Source: Triglochin maritima
Lineage: Eukaryota > Streptophyta > Magnoliopsida > Alismatales > Juncaginaceae
NCBI GenBank assembly: GCA_963682175.1
Contig: OY821772.1
Span: forward strand, 44,848,925 to 44,912,924
DNA length: 64,000 nucleotides
Direction of reading: 5' to 3'
Below the pieces are notes generated by a model. That model was not told where the DNA came from. It saw nothing but the letters and a program-made list of their open reading frames with translations, and ran no database searches. Made by a program: the position numbers and the translations under genes. How positions within the stretch are numbered: position 1 is the stretch's first letter; each line of letters begins with the position of its first letter. Positions 21,609 to 32,757 of the stretch are shown here, in pieces.

Positions 21609-22202
21609 TAAAGGCCATTTCACAAAATTTTCTACTATGCTCTCTGTTTCATCAAGAGGAGTGTGGTAGCATGGCTAGCTTCTGAGTCTTCATTGACTAC
21701 ATTCCGAGATCAATGTGACATTTATCATTCAACGTACTAATCCTCAAATGATAAACTCTCTTGTTGAGACCCAATTTTCATCCACAAAGCAACAAACTAA
21801 CATGTATACAACATTTTAACAAACACCATGAATGCATAATAATCGCTACCCTAATATTAGCCCCTGAACAAAATTTTCCTTTTCTGCCATAAAAATGTCG
21901 GCAACAAAAATAAAAGCAATGAAACTTGCAAGGAAATAAAATAGAACTGAAACTATTTTGAGGCAAAAAGGTGTAATAAGAGATGGGTTTGGACAAACAT
22001 CAATCTTGGCTGCTTCGTCGGTCGCTATTCAGGGTCGGGAAGGCAGGATGAACGTCGGAGGCGATATGGGCACAATTTAGGGGTTAATTGGGTTCAATTA
22101 TGCCTTTTTTAACGGCGTCCGGGCAACCCAGAGGCATAATTTCTCTCTGTCACGTCTGCTTCTCTCTCTATTACGTCAAACCTGACCACGCACCCTTAAA
22201 TT

Positions 22203-24787
22203 TAGGGCTGTCAATTTTACACGAAACATGATTACACGACACGAAAGCGACACAAACTTAACGGATGTGGATTGAGAATTGCAACACGATTAATAAATTG
22301 GTTGGATATGGACTTTTGCTGCAGAAACAATTAACACGATTAAGACACGATAAAATACGATAAGTAATTAGATAATTAGGTACACGATTACAAATATTAC
22401 ACGATCTATACACGACTAATACTTGTAGGATTTTGTGCCCCTATGTGTGTATATAGTTTAAAAAATTTATACATGCATACAATATCAATTTCCATATTTT
22501 CGACGATTTCATGTACATTATTTTATATTTATTCTAATATCATGTAGTCTACATATATATTTAAAAAAATAGAAGATGATCATACTCAATGGTTCTCTAA
22601 AACCTTTATGAAGATCGGGAGTTGTGTTACCCGTTCAATCGTCCGCCCATTCGCCTCCAAGTGTTCACCAAACTCTAAACAATATTAGAGAGAAACGAGC
22701 TAGCCAATCAATCTCTAAATCAAAGTTATAATCTAGTTAACAACCCCTCTAAAGCTCTTGAGAATTTAATCAACAAAAACTTGAATAATTAGGAGAATTT
22801 TCGGATGGATTAATGAGATGGTTAGGGAGAGAGAATTTTTGCATTAGTATTAACAATGAATGAATGATTGACCTATAGGATTTTCTCTAACCCACATAAT
22901 GTGCAAATCACTTACACATGATCTCTTATAAATCTCTTCTCTAAACCACATCATGTGCAAACCACATTGCATATGATCTCTTGTTTATTTTGTCACATCA
23001 TCATCTCATAACCACATTTCACCAAGGTGGATTAAATCCAACAATTAATCAGTAAAAAAATTCTCTTATTAAGATATGCAAAAACGTAGTCAAACAGTTG
23101 GATCATTTTCACTGTTTTTTACTCCACCAAATTTTGGATTAATATCCAACAAAATTTGGATTTTGGGTTTTAGCAAATTCATATGTTTTAATGTTGTAAA
23201 TCACATTATATCATGTAATATATTATCATATATAATGTCAAAACATTCTACCCCCACAATATATATACATATCATTCGAATTTATTTATTATTTTAATCA
23301 TGTCGTTTTCACGACATATTGATTTTATTATTTTACCACATGTATATTTTTCATAACATATGAAACTTAATACATCATATAAAATGTAAAATCATATTTC
23401 TTGTTTCCATGTTTTGTGATGTGACTTATAGGAGGATCTAATTTATGTTGACAATGATATAAAATATTTTATATCATAAATTATAAGCGGTATCTAACTA
23501 TACATTATAGTTACTCAAATAACAAATATGTTTTGCTCACTCGAACTAAACATGATTCACTTAGTAATATGTAAAATATCATTTGTGTCTATCCATTGTC
23601 TCGTGATATTAAAAATATTATACTAAGTAGAAATATGTCACTTTTGTATTATATATTCATTTCTTGATCTCTTAAGCTAATTATAAACATGTAACTTAAC
23701 ATAAGTCACATTGTGCACATTATAATTTCGCTTTATCAAGGAACTCACTAATATCATTGCTTAAGTAAAGATGGATAATGATGATCCTTTGACGAACTAT
23801 TTTTTTTCCAAACATAAGTCATACTTAACCAACTATTACATTTATCACTATACTCAATGACAACTTTTGACAATAATCGAATTAAATACTTACTGTGTGA
23901 AAAGACATAAGTCTCATATCTTAGAATTCAAGAGACAATGAAAATATTATTGACACATAACACAAATCTGTAATGTTTCATTTGCTAGATATATTCAATA
24001 TATAAAAGTAATCATTTTTCTCTTTTATATACTCGTGTCGTCAAATATTTGTAGAACTACAATAATCGATTACTAACACGACAATCTTATCTCGGTAATT
24101 AATGTTTCATGTCAATTACCATGATTGTAAATTACTTTTGATTTATCTAAACTATTATATTTTAGAGCTCTACAGTTAAGGACCAAGAACTTCTTCCTTA
24201 ATCTTCTAAAAGACGAATATAATTATCAAGGAACAAAATGTTTGCACATTCAATTCATAACAATTGACATATTAAAGAAAAAAAACTTTTAGAACACATT
24301 CCTTTTAATACCGATAAGTGTAGAAGTAATATATAAATTATAACACGATTGTGAACTATGTGTTTATGTTTACTATTGTATTAAGTTGTCAGTTACTATT
24401 GTTTCATTTGGATGTAGTTTCTATTAATGTTACTGTAATTGTCTAGTACTTTTAGTGGTTGATACTTGTTTGGTACAATACTTTAACAAGTAATAATCAT
24501 GTGTTAAACGGGTGACGTTCAATCATGCAATCTGGTATTCATGTAATAAACAAACTAATTGTGTATGAATTATTGTTTAATGGTGTAAACGGTAGCCGTG
24601 TTAAACGTGTACACAAAGTAATCCGTTTAATAATCGTGTATAAACAGGCTAGATATGGCAACACAATTATAAACGTGTTGAATACAAAAGAAGTCTGGTA
24701 ACACGATTATTAAATGAGTCGGATACAGGGCAACACCTAAAGTTTATATATAAAACTTAACACGACACGACACGATTGAACGCCCTA
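22203..24787. mobile_element. hAT-like nonautonomous element, split by a solo LTR
   Basis: It starts TAGGGCTGTCAATTTTACAC and ends GATTGAACGCCCTA, inverted termini of the hAT type. The flanks are CTTAAATT (22195-22202) and CCTAAATT (24788-24795), an 8-bp target duplication with one mismatch. The body is full of acacgatt words and has no coding frame. Sequence 22203-22422 plus 24307-24787 matches the complete 642-bp copy at 31250-31891. An LTR occupies the middle. Confidence 0.85.
22423..24306 (-). repeat. Copia-type solo LTR, about 1.88 kb, reverse orientation
   Basis: The insertion inside the hAT-like element is flanked by AATAC on both sides (22418-22422 and 24307-24311), a 5-bp duplication usual for LTR elements. 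Its reverse complement is collinear with 42646-44785: shared blocks include ggaatgtgttctaaaag (start), cattcaattcataa, gagctct, a tagatcctcc block, and gattggctagctc near the 3' end. No gag or pol lies inside, so it is a solo LTR. Exact TG..CA borders are uncertain because similarity runs a few bases beyond the expected start. Confidence 0.8.
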
Positions 24788-24880
24788 CCTAAATTTCTCT
24801 TAAACATTCCCTCAAACCCTCTACATCTCACATTCTCTTCCCTCCACATCATTTGAAGGTCAATCATGGATAAAATAAAA

Positions 24881-27479
24881 TATAAAAAAACCAAATAAAA
24901 AATATTTTTTAAGAAAAATGATTTTAAAAAGAATATATTAATATTTTAGTTTTAGTTTTCACAATTTGTTATATATTTCAAATAAGAATTTATAAAATTG
25001 AATTTAACGAACTCCAAGTTCAACCCGAACTCAAGGAAAACACATAAATCTTAACAAGATCATCATAAATGAGATGTTAGGTTAATTTTTGAATCCAACG
25101 AAAGCATAACATGCAACTAAAGTAAAAAGTACATAATACAAATAGATCTAAAAATAAAAATACAATTACCCGACCATTGATGATATCATTCAAGAACTAA
25201 GGAAAAACCATTAATCAATAGAAAAGCAAGTATAGGTGGAACTTCAAATATGACATCTAAAAGGGTAGGAATGCAAGAAATCATTTATTAGCTTTTAAAT
25301 TGGTAATCGGCGGAGGAAGAAACGCGGAACGAGTTGGGCAGACTGGTTTTGGTGGACCTGGAAGTACATCAACGTGCCACGTGCAAGAGAGGAGCAGTAA
25401 CCGCTGCCATCGACACGTCAACCACCTCAATGAGCATATCCACGTCAAATCAGCCATTTCTTTACAGCCGAAAAATCTATCCATCTGATTCCCAAACCCA
25501 TCCTTATAAGTTCGATTGAAAGTTGCAGTAAGCTACTGGGCTCATTCTTTTCTGGGCTACAATAAACTTTGATGGACTTCTCGATCTGGTTGTTACAACA
25601 TTTTATCGTCAATTTTTGTCAGCAGAAGGATATTAATTATTACAGTAAAGAGGTGGTACATCCAGCTAATGAAAAGGAACTGATGGTGATGGCAATTTTA
25701 TTTAATTATTTATTTTGGTGATGAATATTGAAAAGAATGAACATCTAGCTGTTGGGATTCGGTGAGGTTTTTGGAGATGGACCACCATGTCATGTGCGTG
25801 CGAGATGTGTACTCGAGCATTTACCAATGGAATTGTCGCCACAGCCCACATGAGCATTTCGTTGTCAATGTTATAGATCTTCCTTTGCTCGCATCTCGTT
25901 TCTCTTCCACACGCATCGTCTTCTCCGGTCTTCGAGAATAGATAGACGATGGGAGGGAGTGGAAGTCCGATCAGTGGAGTGAAACTGTTCGGCATTGATC
26001 AAAAAATAGATATTGTATTTTTTCTGCATATACGTAATCAGTGTAAGAAAATACTGTTCTCCCAAATAGAGTGCAACTCAAATTCAAGTATACAAAGGGT
26101 CACAATGACCAGCGCTAAAAACGTTGGTGGTCAGACACCGCTTGCTTTTGTTGGTTGCAAAAAAGCTAGAAATTATTGAAACGTGATTATCAAATTGGAA
26201 ATCAATTATTGATGAGTCGATAACACAAAATTTTCAAACCAACCGATGTAAGATTCCGCACACGTAATCATAATTATTTTTTCTCGGTGTCTATGCGTAA
26301 ACAACAACATTGGTGAATGCGTCAAGTCAGCCGTTAAACATATTTGACTATGATATCATATTAAAAACGTTGATATTAAATTCAAAATTAATTTGTGATG
26401 TGTGGAGTACCCTTCAACATATAACCTAAGAAAATATTCTCAAATTATCCAACCGTGGGACTATACTCTAACTAAAATAATCAGCTTCTTCCACGATGCA
26501 AATTCTTGGGCAATTTTCCCAAAAAATCAAACGATCATTGGATATTTGGATGCATAAATTGCGTTGGGGTGCCGTTTAGGGTTTAGGTTTGTTTAGGGTT
26601 TGCAAAAATTCCCTCACCTCTCTAATGCATATACCGCGTGACGCCAAGGATATCAGAACGGCTCAATGTTGTCTTCATGCTGAGTCGATTCGTGATTTTA
26701 GTAACTTCAGCATGATAGAGTTTTTTTTCTTTCAATTTGATTGGTTGTAATCAGTGAAAAGATAAAAACATTTATTATAACTAATCGTATATATGTGTAG
26801 TTAGAGGAATGATTTTGTTTTCGATGAATTAACATGTTTGGAGGGTCAATCAAGTAAAGCTACTTTTTACAATTAAATTCCGAGCAAAACCCCTCTGTTT
26901 TTAGTTACGCATCTCTTAATTAAGGCAAATGTGTGCATGTTTTTGGTAACACGATGAAAATCCGTAGAAGATAAGACAATCACACATGAGTGGAGCAAAA
27001 GAATCTGCTAAGATATTGACAGGTCACTTGGAGGTTGGCGGGATGCAACTAACTTAGTATCTAATTATTTTTGAAGGATTACACAGGATTAAATAGTTAT
27101 AGTTAACAGTTTTTTCTCTCGACATTTTTAATGTTGAGGACATGATTTCTTGAAACCGCAAGCATGTGAGATTTTTATCAATTATTTAATTTGTTTTCAA
27201 TTTTTATGACATGATAATATAAGTATCCATTAGTCTCATAATACACGTGACTATTGACATTCCAAAATGCATAAATGTGCGTCTTAGAATGATTATTGTA
27301 TCACATGCGAGACTATTGTGTGTCCCGTGAAGGACTTGTGTGTCTCACACAAAAAGATGTGTATACATTCTTTGCATTTAAAGTTCTTATTTTATAGGAA
27401 AATCAATCATCTTTTATGTTATCGGAAATCGTAATTTTAAATAATAAAATAAAAAAACACAAATGATAAAATTGATGGT
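24881..27479. other. AT-rich intergenic
   Basis: No gene was supported. 25300-25560 is less AT-rich, with several ACGTG and ACGTC words (cgtgccacgtgc near 25374), and could be a promoter remnant. A short frame at 25949-26179 begins MGGSGSPISGVKLFG but loses any recognisable composition after 20 residues. Confidence 0.4.
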
Positions 27480-27697
27480 TGAAGAGAAACATGGACAAAT
27501 CTTTCTCTACCTGGATCAGTGGGAGAGGATAAAGAAGGATTTGGGCAAGATTTGGAATAAGGAAGAAAAACGTTATTTTGTTAGAAAAGTCTATGTGTTG
27601 TTGTTACAATTTGGCCCCTTATATAAGAGAAGGTTGGTTGGTGTTTGGGTTATCGGTAGGATCCGATTAACCCAATACAAGGGAATATTTTTCAGTA
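27480..27697 (-). repeat. 3' LTR of the copia element
   Basis: The 218-bp LTR starts (minus strand) TACTGAAAAATATT right after the polypurine tract and ends TTTCTCTTCA. The first base pair would normally be TG rather than TA, so the terminus may carry a point change. Confidence 0.8.
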
Positions 27698-27701
27698 CCC
27701 C

Positions 27702-30700
27702 TCAAGCTGGAGTGTGTACATCATAAACTCCAAGCTTGAAAGTTAGATTCTGGAAGTGAGCTATGGAGAGTGGCTTAGTGAACATGTCCGCAATCTGGTT
27801 TTTGCTGCTCACAAACTCAGTCTTTATTGAGCCTTGCTTTAGCTTTTCTCGAACTACATGGCAGTCTATTTCAATGTGCTTTGTCCTTTCGTGAAACACA
27901 GGGTTTGCTGCAATGTGCATTGCTGATTTGTTGTCACATAAGAGCATTGTTGGTCTGTTGTCTTGTATCATGAGGTCTTTTAGTAGATTCTGCAACCAAG
28001 TGATTTCACATAAAGCATTAGCCATTGCTCTATATTCTGCTTCAGCTGAAGAGCGTGAAATGGTTGCTTGCTTCTTTGTTCTCCATGAAATAACTGAATT
28101 CCCCATGATGATTGCATATCCTGTAGTAGATCTTCTAGTGATTGGGCAGCTTGCCCAATCTGAATCGCAGTATCCCTTCAGGTTGGTTGAATTCTGCTCA
28201 GCAAAGTATAGCCCTTGACCTGGTGATCCTTTGATGTACTTCACTATCCTTAGGGCTGCCTGCATATGTCTTTGTCCTGGGTTGTTCAAGAATTGGCTGA
28301 GGTAATTGACTGAATATGTGATGTCTGGCCTTGTTATTGTTAAGTATAGCAACCTTCCAATTAATCTTCTGTAGACGCTTGCATCATGAATGGGCTCTCC
28401 TGGATCTTCTGACAGTTTATGGTTCATTTCCATAGGAGTTTGTGTTGGTTTGCTTGCCTGCAATCCTGCATCTTTCAGTATCTCCAAAGCATATTTTCTT
28501 TGGTTCACAATTATTCCCTTGCTGGATCTAGCAATCTCCAATCCTAGAAAGTATTTTAGATTTCCAAGATCCTTAATGTGAAACTCTTGGTTGAGTCTGT
28601 CTTTCAGTCTGTTTATAGTGTTCAAGTTGTTGCCTGCTAACAAAATATCATCCACATATATTAGTATGATAGTAATAGTGTCCCTGGTCTTGCAAGAGAA
28701 TAGAGAATAATCAGATCTTGATTGTTCAAAACCATGATTAACAAGAGCTTTAGACAGCTTCTCAAACCAACATCTTGAAGACTGTTTTAAACCATAGATT
28801 GATTTTTTTAGTCTGCAAACAAGTTGGTTTCCTTCTTGAACAAGTTCATGGGGAGGTTTCATATAAACCTCTTCTTGCAATTCACCATGTAGAAAGGCAT
28901 TATTTACATCAAGTTGATGTAAATGCCAACCTTGAATGGCAGCAATAGATAGAACAGTCCTAACTGTCACCATTTTTGTGACAGGTGCAAAAGTTTCGTG
29001 AAAGTCTATCCCTTCTACCTGATTATATCCCTTAGCTACTAGTCTAGCTTTATATCTTTCCAACTCACCATTAGCTTTATATTTTATTTTATAGACCCAT
29101 CTACACCCTATAGCTTTCTTATGTGGTGGCAAGTGAACAATTTCCCAAGTGTCATTTCTATTTAATGCTTTTATTTCATTATTCATGGCATGTACCCAGT
29201 TCTCATTGCTACATGCCTCATTATATGTTTTTGGTTCTTTCAAAGAGTCAATAACATTTATGAAACTCACATGATTAGCAGATATTCTATGATAACTTAA
29301 AAATGATTGGATAGGATATCTAGTACATGTTCTGCATTTTGTAGATAGTTCTTCACTTACTTGAATATTATTGCTCCTTAAGGTTGGACAGTGGAAGTCT
29401 CTCAGTGCAGCTGGTATTTGGTGCTGCATGTTCGACCTTCTTACCTGGTTTTGAGCCTCTTGTCCATTTGTTTCATCCACTAATTGGTCTTCTTGCTCAC
29501 CAATGTCTTGATTGGCTTGATTAGTGTCTCGTTGTTCCTCATTTTGGTTGTTCTGGATCTCATCATCCTCATGGTCATTTGTGCCTTGTGAGTTGTCATG
29601 TCCCAAAGGTGCAGATATCACAGTGGGATGTACTCTTTCCCTGGACTCATGTTGCTGGAATGGGAAGATGTCTTCAAAGAAAATAACATCCCTGCTCACA
29701 GTAAATTTCTTGCTGTGTAGGTTGTATAGTTTGTAACCCTTCTGTTTGTATGGGTACCCAATGAAAACACATTTGTGTGCTCTCTCCTCAAACTTATCCT
29801 TAGGTTGAAGATTTGTAGAATAGCAAAGACACCCAAAAACTCTTAAATGATCATATCTAGGGGTCACATTCAACAATACTTCATGTGGTGATTTGTACTT
29901 AAGAACCTTAGTTGGCATTCTATTAATTAAATAGGTGGCAGTTAAAATACATTCACCCCAAAAATACATGGGTAGATTAGAGTGAAACCTTAAGGCTCTA
30001 GCAACACTCAACAAGTCTCTATGTTTTCTTTCTACAATGTCATTCTGTTGTGGTGTATAAGGGCAACTTTTTTCATGTAAAATGCCTTTAGAAGATAAGA
30101 AATTTTGCATTTGATTGGACAAAAATTCTTGTCCATTATCAGTTCTTATTCTCCTAACATTGGTTTGAAATTGATTCTCTACCATAACTACAAAATTAAC
30201 GATAATATTGTAAGTTTCTGATTTCATGCTCATAAGAAAAACCCAAGTATTTCTACTATGATCATCCACAATAGTTAAATAATAATAGAAACCATTATGT
30301 GTAGCAGTAGAATATTTACCCCATATATCAATGTGTATTAGTTCTAAAGACTTACAAGTAACAGAATTACTTAAAAGAAAAGGAATTCTAGTTTGTTTTG
30401 CCAGAGGACAAAATTCACAATGATTATTACAATTGATTCTAATATCACTAATATTTCTAGCTAGTATCTCCATTCTCTTGTGGGAAAGATGTCCCAACCT
30501 CTTGTGCCAATCACAATCATTCCTGCTAGCAGTCAAAGTAGCATGATTATTCTGAAAAATAGCTAAGTCTTGGTCTTTATAGATGTAAAGATCCCCTACT
30601 TCCTTACCCATATCAATCATCTTCTTCAATGCAAGTTCCTGAATTATGCAAAATGTAGGGTAAAAACTAATAAAGCTATTGCATTGTTTAGCTAATTTTG

Positions 30701-32641
30701 CTACAGATATAAGGTTGAGTTTAAACTCAGGAACATAAAGAACTTTAAGTAGATTAATATGGTCATTCAGTCTAATTTCACCTACAAACTTGGCTTTGAC
30801 TATTTTGCTATTTGGAAGTTTTATAAGGGTCTCTCTACTCAATTCTCTAATGTTAACCATCATAAGCTTGTTGGAGCACATGTGGTCAGTAGCACCACTG
30901 TCAATGATCCAACTATTCTCATTAATGACAGAATAACATGGAATCGTACCTGCTGTGTTGGCATTTGCAACTTCTTCATTATGTTTGTTGTTGAGAATCT
31001 GCATAATCTGTTCATATTGACTTTGGCTGATGCTTGACTCAGTGGCTTTGTTCTCAACATTTGATGCTCTGGATTCTTTGTTGCTTCCTTTGTTTTTCTT
31101 TTGGTTGTTATTATTATTTGACCTTGGAGGGAAGCCTACTATCCAGTAACATTTTTCAACAGTATGTCCTGGTTTCTTACAATTTGTGCATACTAGTTTG
31201 TCTTTTCTCTCTTGACCATAGTTCTGCTTAGTTGGTGGTTGTGTGTACCTAGGGTTGTCAATTTTACACGAAACACGATAACACGACACGAAAACGACAC
31301 GAAGTTAGCGGATATGGATTGAGAATTTGAACACGATTAATAAATGGGTTGGATACGGCAACACGATTATTAAATGGGTTGGATATGGATTTCTGCTGCA
31401 AAAACGATTAACACGATTAAGACACGATAAAACACGATAAGTAATTGGGTAATTAGGCACACGATTACGAATACGACACGATTAATACACGACTAATACC
31501 GACAAGTCTATAAGTAATATATAAGTTATAAATTATAATAAACAAATTCTAATAACTGAATGCCATATTTATAATTTTACCAATTATATATATAATTGGT
31601 TTGAAACTTTGAAGTTTGAACTCTGAACTCTGAACGAGTGGATAATTGTGTGTTAAACGTGTGTTAAATGGTGTAAACGGTAGCGGTGTTAAACGTGTAC
31701 ACGAAGTAACCCGTTTAATAGTCGGGTATAAACGGGTTGGATATGGCAACACGATTATAAATGGGTTGGATACGGCAGAAATTTAGCAACACGATTATTA
31801 AATGGGTCGGATACGGCACAACACCTAGAGCTTATATATAGGAGTTGACACGACACGATTAGCACACGACACGACACGATTGACAGCCCTATGTGTACCC
31901 TCTGTTAGCTGCTAAAGCTGAGGCCTCTTGCATATTCCTGTTGTTCCCAGCAACGGTTCTTTGTTTCTCTTCTTGCAGGATGAAAGAAAATTCTTTAGTC
32001 ACAGGTGACAGTGGTGAGTTGAGCAGGAGTTGGCCTCTTACAGCGGCATAAGTATCATTCAAACCCAATAGGAATTGGAGTGTCTTGTCTTGTTGTTCCT
32101 TCTCAAGTATTTCTTTAAATGCTCCACAAGTACATTTTGGATGATGAACCAGATCACCATATTCATCCCAGAGACCTCTCAACTTCGAAAAATAGTTTGT
32201 CACGGTGTCATCTCCTTGGTTATGCATTGAAATGGCTTTCTTGATTTCATAAACCCTAGGACCATTGGTTTGAAAAAATCTGTCCTTCAGATCTTCCCAC
32301 ATGTCAACCGCATCATCATAATAAACAACACTGTTAATTAGTTCTGGATCTAAAGCACTGATTATCCAAGAACAAACCATGTCATTGCACTTGTTCCATC
32401 TAGCATAGTTTTTATCAGATTCAGGTGGTTTCTTTAATGATCCATCTATGAACCCCAACTTGCTTTTGGAACTTAATGCTCTTCGCATAGCTTTCGCCCA
32501 AGATGAATAGTTTTCCCCATTCAAGACCTTCGAAACTATGTTGATACCTGGATTGTCCGAGGCATGTAGATGATAGGGATTCTCAGCATCGATTTCCATC
32601 GGCGCAATCTTTGTTTGTTCTATGTGATCTCCAAAAAACAC
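27702..32641 (-). pseudogene. Copia gag-pol polyprotein, split by an insertion
   Basis: The gag part is 32641-31892: UBN2-type, with LNGENYSSWAKAMRRAL and LRGLWDEY; an inner Met (MEIDAENPYHL) is the more usual start. The pol part is 31249-27702: zinc knuckle CTNCKKPGHTVEKC, protease WIIDSGATDHM, integrase (DIWGKY, RTDNGQEF, PQQN..ERKHR), reverse transcriptase (LDVNNAFLHGEL, YVDDILLAGN) and RNase H (SSAEAEYRAM, NPVFHERTKHIEIDCH, ADMFTKPL). No other stop or frameshift was seen over about 1,430 codons. The 642-bp hAT-like element plus its duplication separates the two parts; without it the frame is continuous. Such an intact frame argues for a young copy inactivated mainly by this insertion and by loss of the 5' LTR. 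Confidence 0.93.
31250..31891. mobile_element. hAT-like nonautonomous element, 642 bp, complete
   Basis: It begins TAGGGTTGTCAATTTTACAC and ends CGATTGACAGCCCTA, inverted termini of hAT type. TGTGTACC flanks it on both sides (31242-31249 and 31892-31899), a perfect 8-bp target duplication. The interior is made of repeated acacgatt, gacacgac and aaatgggttggata words, without a coding frame. It interrupts the copia polyprotein and is the same family as 22203-24787. Confidence 0.93.
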
Positions 32642-32757
32642 TTTCCCTTTCTTGATTTGATCTTTGCAACGTCCCTTTCTTCCAAATGTGCGGAAGCTTT
32701 ATCCCAAGCTCTGTTGCTCTGATGTCATGAAGAGAAACATGGACAAATCTTTCTCTA

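Larger units (their letters stand above)
17811..22100. other. Repeat-rich intergenic without genes
   Basis: No host gene was found. The stretch includes the foldback at 18432-18912, a short duplication at 19446-19538, a CT-rich tract at 20994-21140 and a Harbinger-like end at 21608; these are listed separately. The open frames at 21145-21452 are low-complexity Pro/His/Ser sequence and unlikely to be real. Confidence 0.5.
22101..24880. mobile_element. PIF/Harbinger-like remnant, interrupted
   Basis: The left part (22101-22202) carries TTTTTTAACGGCGTCCGGGC and repeated ctctct..acgtc words that align by eye with 15671-15760, the left end of the PIF element. After the hAT-like insertion, 24796-24880 (ctctacatctcac..ccctccacatcattt) matches 15815-15840 of the same element. 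No transposase is present and the right terminus was not located. Confidence 0.6.
27480..32757 (-). mobile_element. Ty1/copia retrotransposon with one near-complete LTR
   Basis: Reading on the minus strand: LTR remnant (32757-32728), primer-binding site TGACATCAGAGC (32727-32716), gag, protease, integrase, reverse transcriptase, RNase H, polypurine tract (about 27698-27714, CAGCTTGAGGGG) and 3' LTR (27697-27480). The only 5' LTR sequence left is the last 30 bp, identical to 27480-27509; beyond 32757 similarity ends. A hAT-like insertion sits between gag and the zinc-knuckle region. Confidence 0.9.

Noticed and set aside
25949..26179. Short frame beginning MGGSGSPISGVKLFG, possible first exon
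   Set aside because: Only the first 20 residues look protein-like; no continuing exon or domain was found in either direction.
27463..27726. 87-residue frame overlapping the copia LTR
   Set aside because: It is a translation of the LTR and polypurine tract, not a gene.
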